Assembly (NCBI GenBank): GCA_003224075.1
Contig: QHYF01000033.1
Span: 1-33,693, forward strand
Length of the DNA stretch: 33,693 nucleotides
Reading direction: 5' to 3'
DNA from: Acidobacteriota bacterium
Lineage (GTDB): Bacteria; Acidobacteriota; Terriglobia; Acidiferrales; UBA7541
The notes below the pieces were generated by a model, which was not told the DNA's origin, made no database searches, and was given only the letters and a program-made list of their open reading frames with translations. A program made the translations under genes and the position numbers. Shown here one piece after another: positions 19,142-27,011 of this stretch; position 1 is the first letter of the stretch, and each line of letters begins with the position of its first letter.

Positions 19142-19287
19142 TTCACTTTTTGGATGCGGTAGCCTCTTGTTTGCTCTTGCCGCTTCCAGCCGCCACTGGG
19201 GTCGCAGGGCTTTCTTGTAGGGATGGCCTTCTTAGACCGTCCGCTTTTTCTTGGTAAGCTTTCAAGGTCTAACACGAGGAATTTCTT

Positions 19288-19749
19288 ATGCTAACAGTTG
19301 GCACCACAGCCCCCAACTTTCGCCTTCAAACCGACGAAGGGAAAGAGATGTCCCTAAAGGACTTCAAGGGCCGGCGCGTCCTTCTCTATTTCTTTCCCAA
19401 AGCCAACACTTCGGGTTGAGCGATTGAGGCGTCCGAGTTTCGTGACGCAAAGCCAAAATTCGACACGCTGAAAGTGGCCATCCTCGGCATGAGCGCGGAT
19501 TCCGTCAAGGCCCAGGCGTTGTTCAAGCAAAAGAAAAACATCAATTTCCCTCTGCTGAGCGACCCGGATCACAAGACGATCGAAGAGTTTGGTGCCTGGC
19601 AGAAAAAGCAATTCATGGGCAGGACCTTCATGGGCATCGTTCGTAGTTCCTTCCTCATCGGAAAGGACGGCAAAATCGAAGAGGTCTGGGAGCGCGTCAA
19701 GGCCAAAGGCCACGCCGCCGAAGTCCTAAAGCGTGTCTCGAATGGGTAG
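19288..19749 (+). CDS. Candidate selenocysteine-containing peroxiredoxin (Bcp/PrxQ-type AhpC/TSA family); TGA at 19417-19419 read as Sec
   Basis: SD GAGGA upstream of ATG 19288. One continuous frame: MLTVGTTAPNFRLQTDEGKEMSLKDFKGRRVLLYFFPKANTSG-U-AIEASEFRDAKPKFDTLKVAILGMSADSVKAQALFKQKKNINFPLLSDPDHKTIEEFGAWQKKQFMGRTFMGIVRSSFLIGKDGKIEEVWERVKAKGHAAEVLKRVSNG*. The TGA falls on the peroxidatic Cys of the Bcp motif (FYPKxxTPGCTxEAxxFRD). The ORF track shows only 19474..19749. Confidence 0.85.
19429..19448 (+). promoter_or_regulatory. Putative bacterial SECIS hairpin
   Basis: GCGTC-CGA-(GTT)-TCG-T-GACGC: pairs 19429-19433/19444-19448 and 19434-19436/19440-19442, bulged U at 19443, G first in the apical loop. 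17 nt separate the UGA from the loop. Confidence 0.6.
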
Positions 19750-19776
19750 CCCTTCGCTGGAGGTGAGCCGCGAAAG

Positions 19777-20355
19777 TCAGTTAATGGCCACCGCCGTTTC
19801 CGTCGTGAAGACCAGGCGTGTTTCCACGGGAAACTCAACATCCTTCTTGCCCGTTGCCGCTGCGCCCGCCGTGCCGGCTCCAGCGCCCGCCGCCGCGCCG
19901 ATGGCTGCTCCCTTGCCTCCGCCAGCCAGCGCGCCAATGATCGCGCCCCCGGCCGCGCCGCCCCCGATGAACGCAGTATCTCGCTTCGCTTTGCTGCCCA
20001 TCGTATGTCCCGCGGCGCTTGTCGCGAACGTGTAGGTCTTGCCATTTACCGTGATCGTTCGCAGGCGCAGCCAAAGCTTGGCGGGAGTGGATAGTCTGCC
20101 CGATGCTTGCACGCTGCTAACCGACAATTTGGCCACCGAGCCTTTCGGGATCACCACCCTACCCCCAGAAGTCACGTTCTGAGAAACGGTTCCCGTCACC
20201 TTCTGTCCGACTTTCGCGTCCTTCGAACTGATGGACTGATCGATGACCACGTGGATAGTCGTGCCTTTGGGAACGGTACCGCCCGGCCGCGCCAGGACCG
20301 GTAAAACAAGCGCCAATACAAGAAAAATGGGAATCGTCCGAATTCGAGGAATCAT
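19777..20355 (-). CDS. Secreted/membrane protein with C-terminal glycine-zipper-like segment
   Basis: Signal peptide MIPRIRTIPIFLVLALVLPVLA; Gly/Ala-rich GGGAAGGAIIGALAGGGKGAAIGAAAGAGAGTAGAA. Start chosen at the second Met. Confidence 0.7.
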   Translation of the reverse strand: MIPRIRTIPIFLVLALVLPVLARPGGTVPKGTTIHVVIDQSISSKDAKVGQKVTGTVSQNVTSGGRVVIPKGSVAKLSVSSVQASGRLSTPAKLWLRLRTITVNGKTYTFATSAAGHTMGSKAKRDTAFIGGGAAGGAIIGALAGGGKGAAIGAAAGAGAGTAGAAATGKKDVEFPVETRLVFTTETAVAIN

Positions 20356-20431
20356 CTCCGTCACCTCGCAGAAGAATTAAGGGCTTCGTAAAAGTCTAGC
20401 AGAAGAAAGAGCCGGCGGCGCGCCGAGGAAG

Positions 20432-21313
20432 CTAGAAGTGAAACACCAGCTCTTCGGAGCCTGTTGATTTTGGCTCGACGTACAAATTGTCGATTAAGCG
20501 CGTTTTGCCGATGAACACAGCCAGCAGCACGTAGCAGGGTTTATTGACTTTCAAAACCGGCTCAAATCTTTCCGCATCAACAACTTCCGCGTAATCCGCG
20601 GTCGCAAGACGTTCGGATTCTAGTTTGCGGCGCAAACTAGTTTGCAACTGCGCCGCATCGCGAACCCCGTGAGTCAGCTCGTTTTTCGCGGCTTCCAGCG
20701 CGCGATACAAAACGAGCGCAGCCTTGCGCTCCTCTTTGCTCAGGTATGCATTCCGCGAGGACAGCGCGAGGCCGTCCGGCTCGCGCACCAGAGGACAAAC
20801 CACAATTTCCGTATCCAGATTCAAGTCGCGCGCCATGTGCGTAATGATTCGCGCCTGCTGCGCGTCTTTTCGTCCGAAATACGCAAAATTGGGCTGAACA
20901 ATCTGGAGCAACTTCATCACTACGGTCGTGACACCACGGAAATGACCTGGCCGCGAGCGTCCTTCGAGCCTCTCGCTCAGTCCTTCCACATTCACGTAGG
21001 TCGAGAATCCATTCGGATAAATCTCGGATTCTTCCGGGGCAAAAAGCGAATCTACGCCCGCTTGCTCCATCTTCTGCATGTCAATTTCAAAAGCACGCGG
21101 ATATTTTGCGAAGTCTTCGTTCGCGCCAAATTGTTTCGGATTGACGAAAATAGAAGCAATTACGGGCGAACACTCCCGCTTGGCCCGCTCGATTAGCGAT
21201 AAGTGCCCTGCGTGGAGCGCCCCCATCGTCGGCACCAGTCCCACGATGCGGTTTCCCGCGCGCGCTTGCCGCGCATGCTCTTTCATCCAGGCGACGGTTC
21301 GAATGGTTTCCAC
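20432..21313 (-). CDS. panC: Pantothenate synthetase (pantoate--beta-alanine ligase)
   Basis: RIVGLVPTMGALHAGHLSLI, SIFVNPKQFGANEDF, GHFRGVTTVVMKLLQIVQPNFAYFGRKDAQQ. A GTG start near 21313 is plausible; ORF 20432..21685 extends artefactually upstream. Confidence 0.95.
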   Translation of the reverse strand: METIRTVAWMKEHARQARAGNRIVGLVPTMGALHAGHLSLIERAKRECSPVIASIFVNPKQFGANEDFAKYPRAFEIDMQKMEQAGVDSLFAPEESEIYPNGFSTYVNVEGLSERLEGRSRPGHFRGVTTVVMKLLQIVQPNFAYFGRKDAQQARIITHMARDLNLDTEIVVCPLVREPDGLALSSRNAYLSKEERKAALVLYRALEAAKNELTHGVRDAAQLQTSLRRKLESERLATADYAEVVDAERFEPVLKVNKPCYVLLAVFIGKTRLIDNLYVEPKSTGSEELVFHF

Positions 21314-21336
21314 GTGGAACGGATGCGCAGTTCCGT

Positions 21337-21846
21337 CTAAGCGCCCGCAGCCGTGGCGCGCTCGCGGTAGAAGTGCATGAGGTCCGTCAGGATCGGCTGG
21401 GCACCGAGCTGCCGCAGTAGCGTGGTGACCTGGCCGCGATGGTAGGACCCGTGATTGACGAGATGTTGCATCGATTGCCAGAGCGGGTTGCGGTAGACAC
21501 CAAACTTCAGCGTCTTGTATTCCATTACGCGGTCGAGATCCGCCTGGGTCAATCCGTTGACGAAAGCGAGCAATCGTGTTTCGTGCTCGTTCCAGCGTTC
21601 CCTCAGGCTCGCTGCGTCCTTGAATTGCGCCGTCTCGGGCAGAGAGGAGGGGGAGCGCCCCTGGAAGCGCTCCAGCCAAATCCACTCGGCCCCGTAGATA
21701 TGCGCCAGCGTGTCGCGGACCGATGCGAAGCTGGAGCCCATCGGCTGAACGAATTGTTCCGCGGTGAGCTTGGACGCTGCGTCCATCGCCCGGTGATTGG
21801 CCCAGGCGTTGTAGTCGTACAGCATGCGCATCTCTTCCGGCGTCAT
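21337..21846 (-). CDS. DinB family protein
   Basis: DYNAWANHRAMDAASKL, FASVRDTLAHIYGAEWIWLERFQG, HLVNHGSYHRGQVTTLLRQLG (conserved His motifs). Confidence 0.9.
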   Translation of the reverse strand: MTPEEMRMLYDYNAWANHRAMDAASKLTAEQFVQPMGSSFASVRDTLAHIYGAEWIWLERFQGRSPSSLPETAQFKDAASLRERWNEHETRLLAFVNGLTQADLDRVMEYKTLKFGVYRNPLWQSMQHLVNHGSYHRGQVTTLLRQLGAQPILTDLMHFYRERATAAGA

Positions 21847-21884
21847 CTCAGGCTCCTGTCGGTGCGTTGAAGCGCACGGGCTCT

Positions 21885-22769
21885 TCAGCTCGCGATGAAA
21901 ACAGTCTTGCGGACTTTCGTTGCCTGCGGCGCGTGATAGGACTCCGCGTCCGATGGAAATCCGCTATTGCGCACGTCTTCGCAGTATTCGCGCACGGCGT
22001 TCGAGATGATTTCCGCAACGTTGGCATACTGGCGCGCAAACTTCGGGGGCTGGCTGAACGTGAGTCCCAGAATGTCGTGAACGACGAGAATCTGGCCGTC
22101 ACAGTCCGGGCCGGCGCCGATGCCGATCGTGGGGATGCGCAATTCGCGTGTGATCTGCGCCGCCAGTTCGCGTGGCACCGCCTCCAGAACCACCGCAAAC
22201 GCGCCGGATGCCTCCACTGCGCGGGCATCGCGAATCAATTGCTCCGCTGCATCAGGTGTTTTTCCTTGGACGCGATAACCGCCCAGCGCGTTCACCGATT
22301 GCGGCGTCAACCCCACGTGGCCCATCACCGGGATTTCCGCTTCCGTCAGGCGCGCGATCAGCTCCAGGCGGCGCTCTCCGCCTTCCACTTTCACGGCCTC
22401 CGCTCCGGCTTCTTTGACGAAGCGCACGGCATTGCGCAGTGACTCTGCGGTGTCCGTGTGATAGCTGCCGTAAGGCATGTCCGCGACGAGCAGCGCGCGG
22501 CGCGTGCCGCGACGCACGGCGCGCGTGTGGTGCAGCATCTCATCGACCGTGACGGACAGCGTGCTCTCATGCCCTAGCACGACCATGCCGAGTGAATCAC
22601 CTACGAGGATGACATCGACGCCGGCTTCATCGAGCAGGCGCGCGGTCGGATAATCGTAGGCCGTCAGGCAGGTGATTTTTTGTGTCTTGGAGTTGGGGTC
22701 CGCAGCCTTGCGCTGCAGGAGATCGGGTACGGTGATTTTTCCGTTCCCGCCATTCGGAACAACGCTCAT
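21885..22769 (-). CDS. panB: 3-methyl-2-oxobutanoate hydroxymethyltransferase
   Basis: ITCLTAYDYPTARLLDEAGVDVILVGDSLGMVVLGHESTLSVTVDEMLHHTRAV, GHVGLTPQSVNALGGYRVQG, GIGAGPDCDGQILVVHDILGL. Confidence 0.97.
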   Translation of the reverse strand: MSVVPNGGNGKITVPDLLQRKAADPNSKTQKITCLTAYDYPTARLLDEAGVDVILVGDSLGMVVLGHESTLSVTVDEMLHHTRAVRRGTRRALLVADMPYGSYHTDTAESLRNAVRFVKEAGAEAVKVEGGERRLELIARLTEAEIPVMGHVGLTPQSVNALGGYRVQGKTPDAAEQLIRDARAVEASGAFAVVLEAVPRELAAQITRELRIPTIGIGAGPDCDGQILVVHDILGLTFSQPPKFARQYANVAEIISNAVREYCEDVRNSGFPSDAESYHAPQATKVRKTVFIAS

Positions 22770-22807
22770 GGTAACCTCCGGTGCCGCTCCCTTCCTTTTT
22801 TCAAAGG

Positions 22808-22824
22808 CGACCGCAGAGCGGTCG
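22808..22824. repeat. Short perfect palindromic hairpin CGACCGC(AGA)GCGGTCG
   Basis: 7-bp perfect stem with 3-nt loop in the intergenic region upstream of panB. Confidence 0.5.
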
Positions 22825-22912
22825 ACGGGATGCGGCCCTGTACCTTGGCTTTAACAAGAATAGCAAATTCCGATGCCTATCACCAGGATTTTAGATGCAT
22901 GCTATCGCTGAA

Positions 22913-24067
22913 TCAAATCCCTCGAGAGGCTTGCGTGCGGCCTTTCCATTGCCCGCCGCGGCCCAGCCAGAATCGTATCGCGGATACGCACGTCGCATAG
23001 CCGTAGAACACGGCCGCAATCGGCAGCGTCAGCGCCCACAGTGGCGAGAGGCCGTAACAGCGCACGGTAACCAAGCAAGTAGCTGTCATCAGCGCGATGG
23101 CTGTGTCGACCAGGACCCAGGCTTCGCCGGGATAAGCGAAAAAGAGAATCCAGGAGAGCAGATAGGTCACAAAGAGACCGATGAGCGTGGCGATCAGCAG
23201 AGCAGATGAGTAGCGAAGCTGCGTAAACGCAGTTCGCGCAATCATGTCGCGAATTTCCGCGAAGCTGCCGTAAACGCGCAAGCTCAAGCTCTCGCGCGTG
23301 AGCCCCATCCAGATTTTTCCGCCGCTCTTCTTCGCGGCGCGGGCCAAGGCGCAATCGTCAATCACTTCGCCGCAAATCGCTGCAAGACCTCCGATGCGTT
23401 CCAGCGCGCTGCGCCGCAGCAGAATGCATCCGCCGGCCGCGCCTGCCGTGCGGGCTTTTGGGTCGGCGGTCCACTGCGGCGGATAGAGCATCAAAAAGAA
23501 AAAGAGAAAGGGAGGTACCAGCAGCCGCTCCGGAAGGGTCTTCGCCCGAAGCAACACCATCAGCGAAGCGAGGTCCAGAGATTCCTTTTCCGCGCGGGAG
23601 ACCAACCGGCGCAACGTGTTTGGTGCGTGGACTATATCTGCATCGGTGAACCAGAAGAATGCCGGAGCATCTGCGGCCGCTGCACGAGCACCTTCGCTCA
23701 AGGCCCAAAGTTTTCCGGTCCAGCCGGACGGGAGTTCTGTGGCTCGATGAGTCGTGATTCGCCGTGCCACGCCGGGCTCTTGCGCGGCTTGCCGCGCGAG
23801 CGCAGTCGTGTCATCTTCGCTGTGGTCATCGACGACGATAACGGAGAATTCGCCGGGATAATCCTGCTGTGCTAGGGAAGCGATGGCGCGGACGATGGTT
23901 TCCGCCTCGTTGCGCGCTGGAACGACGGCCACGACGCGCGGCCAATTCTCGAGTGGCTTCGGTTCAATCGTGTCTTCGCGCAGCCGCCAAAAATTTCCCC
24001 GGGCAAGAAAGAGATAAATCCAGATCGCCAGTGGAATCGCGGCAATAAAAGTCGGATTCAGAAGCAC
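22913..24067 (-). CDS. Family 2 glycosyltransferase, HpnB-like (hopene-associated)
   Basis: VVAVVPARNEAETIVRAIASLAQQDYPGEFSVIVVDDHSEDDT, LPSGWTGKLWALSEGA, FTDADIVHAPNTLRRLV, C-terminal TM helices. Confidence 0.85.
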   Translation of the reverse strand: MLLNPTFIAAIPLAIWIYLFLARGNFWRLREDTIEPKPLENWPRVVAVVPARNEAETIVRAIASLAQQDYPGEFSVIVVDDHSEDDTTALARQAAQEPGVARRITTHRATELPSGWTGKLWALSEGARAAAADAPAFFWFTDADIVHAPNTLRRLVSRAEKESLDLASLMVLLRAKTLPERLLVPPFLFFFLMLYPPQWTADPKARTAGAAGGCILLRRSALERIGGLAAICGEVIDDCALARAAKKSGGKIWMGLTRESLSLRVYGSFAEIRDMIARTAFTQLRYSSALLIATLIGLFVTYLLSWILFFAYPGEAWVLVDTAIALMTATCLVTVRCYGLSPLWALTLPIAAVFYGYATCVSAIRFWLGRGGQWKGRTQASRGI

Positions 24068-24099
24068 ACGTTATTCTGCAATAAGCGGAGAGCCTGGGG

Positions 24100-26316
24100 C
24101 TATGCCAGGTCTTCGGCGCGAATTGGCAGGCGATGGATTCGCTTTCCGCTGGCCGCGAAGATCGCGTTGCAAACCGCAGGAACGACGACCGGCAGGCCAG
24201 GTTCGCCGATTCCCGTTGGCTCTTCCTTGCTCATTATGACGTGGACTTCGGTCTTCGGAGTTTCGCTGATACGCGGCATCTGGTAGTCGTGGAAATTCGA
24301 TTGTTCGACGCGGCCTCCCTGGATGGTGATGGCGTCGTGCAATGCAGCAGAGAGGCCGTAGATCGCGGCGCTCTCGACTTGAGCGCGGATGCCCTCCGCA
24401 TTGATCGGACGGCCGCAATCCACGGCGTAAACCAGTCGGTGCACCTTCACACCGCCGTTCTTGACGCCGACTTCGGCGACGGCGGCGGTGTAGCTTTCAA
24501 AGGAATAGTATCCCGCGATGCCGCGAGCGACACCTTTTGGAAGCGGCTTGCCCCAGCCGGCCTTTTCGGCAGCGAGGCGAAGAACGCCCTTGAGCCGGGC
24601 AGTGTTCAGAGGCTTGTTTTCCTTCGGGTTGGTGAAGTCTGGGATTCTCCGGTCGTCTCCAATGAGCCGGAGACGGAATTCCAGCGGGTCGGCGTCGGCG
24701 GCCTTAGCCAGTTCGTCGACGAACGATTCGACGACGAAGCCGCTGGTGGAATGCTCGACCGAGCGCCACCAGGCGCGCGGCACGGAAGACTTTGCGAGCG
24801 CGTATTCGATGCGATAGTTCGGCGTCTGATAAGGGATGAACGCTGCAGTGGCGAACTCAGATTTTTCCGGGGTCTCTTCGCCCTTGGGATTCCACATCGC
24901 TTCAATGGAAGTGGAAGTCTGGAAGTGTTTCCAGGCGGCGAGATTTCCCTGAGCGTCGAGAACGCCCGACAATTTGTGATAAGAAGCGGGACGGTAAAAA
25001 TCATGCTGCATGTCGTCTTCGCGCGTCCACAGCACCATCACCGGTTTGCCGGCGGCCTTCGCGACTTGCGCTGCTTCCATCACGAAATCCGCCTGATAGC
25101 GCCGGCCAAAGCCACCGCCCATCAAGGTGGTGTGCACGATTACTTTTTCGGGAGGCAATTTGGCGGTCTGCGCGATGACGCCCTGCGCCCACTGGGGCGC
25201 TTGGGTCGGAATCCAGGCTTCGGCGTGGTCCGCCTGAATGTACACGGCGCAATTCATCGGCTCCATGGTGGCGTGCGCGGCAAAGGGGAACTCATAAGTG
25301 GCCTCGGTCTTTTTTGCAGCCCCAGACAGAGCCGTGTCCGCGTCGCCATCGTTTCGAACAATCTTCCCCGGCTTTGTCGCATTATCTAGAAACTGTTTGC
25401 GGAGCGAGTCGGAAGATTCCGAAGCGGCTGAGCCTTCGTCCCAGGTAATTTGGAGAGCTTTGCAGCCCTGCATGGCGGCCCAGGAATTTTCCGCGAGGAC
25501 AGCCACTCCACCGGCGGTGAATGCCCCCTGGCCCACGGGGTCGATGGCGAAGACGTCCCGGACGCCCGGCACTGCTTTGGCTTTTGCAGCGTCGAAGGAT
25601 TTGACTTTTCCGCCGAAAACGGGACAACGAGCGATGACGGCATACAGCATACCGGGCACGCGCGAATCGAGGCCAAATTTCGCGGCTCCAGTAGCTTTGT
25701 CGCGGCTCTCGAAACGCCGCGTGTCGCGGCCGACGATTGTAAAATCGTCGGGATTCTTGAGCGGGACAGTGTTGAAGTCAGGGATCGGGAGCTTGGCCGC
25801 ATCTTCAACCAGTTCGCCGTAAGTCAGAAAATTCTTGCGCGCGCCATGCAAAACGCCTCCATCCTGCGCTTTGCAGGTGTCCCGGCTAGCGTTCCACCGC
25901 TGTGCCGCGGCGCTCACGAGCATTTCCCGTGCCGACGCTCCTGCGCGCCGCAACGGCAGCCAGGAGCCGGAAACGCTGCCGCTCCCGCCGGTGCCGTGAT
26001 CATAGATCTTGGGATTCGTCGGCGCTTGCTCAACCTTCACCTGCCTCCAATCGACGCAGAGTTCCTCGGCCAGGATCATCGGCAGCGCCGTCATGATGCC
26101 TTGGCCCATCTCTGACTTCCCGAGGATGAGCGTGACGCGATTGTCCGGAGTTACGCGTACCCAGGCGTCGAAGGGATTGACCGGCTTCTTTTCCTGTTCC
26201 TGGGCCTGATCCGCAAAGGTGCTCGACCTAAGATGAAAGCCGATAACCAGCGCCACTCCGCCTGCTGCGCTCTTTTTTAGAAAGTTACGACGGTTTATAA
26301 CGGAAGCTGTCTCCAT
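24100..26316 (-). CDS. Xanthine dehydrogenase-family molybdopterin-binding subunit (IorB-like)
   Basis: Tat-like leader NRRNFLKKSAAGG; GQGIMTALPMILAEELCVDW; TLMGGGFGRRYQADFVMEAA; GEPGLPVVVPAVCNAIFAASGKRI. Confidence 0.88.
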   Translation of the reverse strand: METASVINRRNFLKKSAAGGVALVIGFHLRSSTFADQAQEQEKKPVNPFDAWVRVTPDNRVTLILGKSEMGQGIMTALPMILAEELCVDWRQVKVEQAPTNPKIYDHGTGGSGSVSGSWLPLRRAGASAREMLVSAAAQRWNASRDTCKAQDGGVLHGARKNFLTYGELVEDAAKLPIPDFNTVPLKNPDDFTIVGRDTRRFESRDKATGAAKFGLDSRVPGMLYAVIARCPVFGGKVKSFDAAKAKAVPGVRDVFAIDPVGQGAFTAGGVAVLAENSWAAMQGCKALQITWDEGSAASESSDSLRKQFLDNATKPGKIVRNDGDADTALSGAAKKTEATYEFPFAAHATMEPMNCAVYIQADHAEAWIPTQAPQWAQGVIAQTAKLPPEKVIVHTTLMGGGFGRRYQADFVMEAAQVAKAAGKPVMVLWTREDDMQHDFYRPASYHKLSGVLDAQGNLAAWKHFQTSTSIEAMWNPKGEETPEKSEFATAAFIPYQTPNYRIEYALAKSSVPRAWWRSVEHSTSGFVVESFVDELAKAADADPLEFRLRLIGDDRRIPDFTNPKENKPLNTARLKGVLRLAAEKAGWGKPLPKGVARGIAGYYSFESYTAAVAEVGVKNGGVKVHRLVYAVDCGRPINAEGIRAQVESAAIYGLSAALHDAITIQGGRVEQSNFHDYQMPRISETPKTEVHVIMSKEEPTGIGEPGLPVVVPAVCNAIFAASGKRIHRLPIRAEDLA

Positions 26317-26360
26317 AGGACACCTCGGTATTTACAGAGTGGGGAACGGTCGTGAAAAAG

Positions 26361-26840
26361 CTAGGCGGCGGACTTGGCCTTACCTGGCTGCATTGACGCG
26401 GCACGGTGAATGGCCTTGCGGATGCGCTGGTAGGTGCCACAGCGGCAGATGTTGCCGCTCATGGCATCATCAATGTCGGCGTCGGTGGGGTTGGGTTTTT
26501 TCGAAAGCAGCGCAACCGCGGACATGATCTGTCCGGACTGGCAGTAGCCGCACTGCGGAACGTCCTCTTCCATCCAGGCCTGCTGCACGGGATGGCTGCC
26601 ACCGGCAGAGAGCCCTTCGATGGTGGTAATTTTCTTGCCGGCGACGCTGGAGATCGTTGTAATGCAAGAGCGAGTCGCTTCCCCATTGATGTGCACGGTA
26701 CAGGCTCCACAAAGCGCCATACCGCAGCCGAACTTCGTGCCGGTCATGTTTAACGTGTCGCGGAGCACCCAAAGGAGAGGCATGTCAGGGCTGACGTCGA
26801 CGGACTGAGGCTTGCCGTTCAGAGTGAAGCTGATGGCCAT
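26361..26840 (-). CDS. (2Fe-2S)-binding subunit of molybdenum hydroxylase (IorA-like)
   Basis: [26 protein letters not shown] and [11 protein letters not shown]...[16 protein letters not shown]. Start set at MAISFTLNG (26840), preceded by AAAGGAGG. Confidence 0.93.
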   Translation of the reverse strand: MAISFTLNGKPQSVDVSPDMPLLWVLRDTLNMTGTKFGCGMALCGACTVHINGEATRSCITTISSVAGKKITTIEGLSAGGSHPVQQAWMEEDVPQCGYCQSGQIMSAVALLSKKPNPTDADIDDAMSGNICRCGTYQRIRKAIHRAASMQPGKAKSAA

Positions 26841-27011
26841 GGATCCTCCTTTAGCAGACCGATATCCTACATCAACCCCGCGCACAGATGAAAATCTACA
26901 GAATCCAGTCCAAGTTGAGCGCAGATCGGCGGCACGCAAGGCTGGAGCATAAAGGGAACGCCCACTAACTCAGACGCGCAAAGGAATGGGCCGTGAGCAG
27001 GCCATCGCGGG

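Noticed and set aside
19142-19287. Possible degraded gene or interspersed repeat between gatB and the peroxiredoxin
   Set aside because: Reverse-strand translations give only low-complexity or non-homologous peptides. Repeat status cannot be judged without the rest of the genome.
19474-19749. ORF-track call of a short stand-alone AhpC/TSA fragment
   Set aside because: The upstream 62 codons, including the N-terminal thioredoxin-fold motifs and an SD, are in the same frame and separated only by the TGA at 19417. The fragment is the 3' part of one gene.
21314-21685. N-terminal extension of the panC ORF
   Set aside because: It overlaps the DinB gene out of frame, and known panC proteins begin near the METIRTVAWMKEH segment.
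24133-25389. 418-aa plus-strand ORF opposite the molybdenum hydroxylase gene
   Set aside because: Antisense artefact of GC-rich codon usage; the reverse-strand product has clear conserved motifs.
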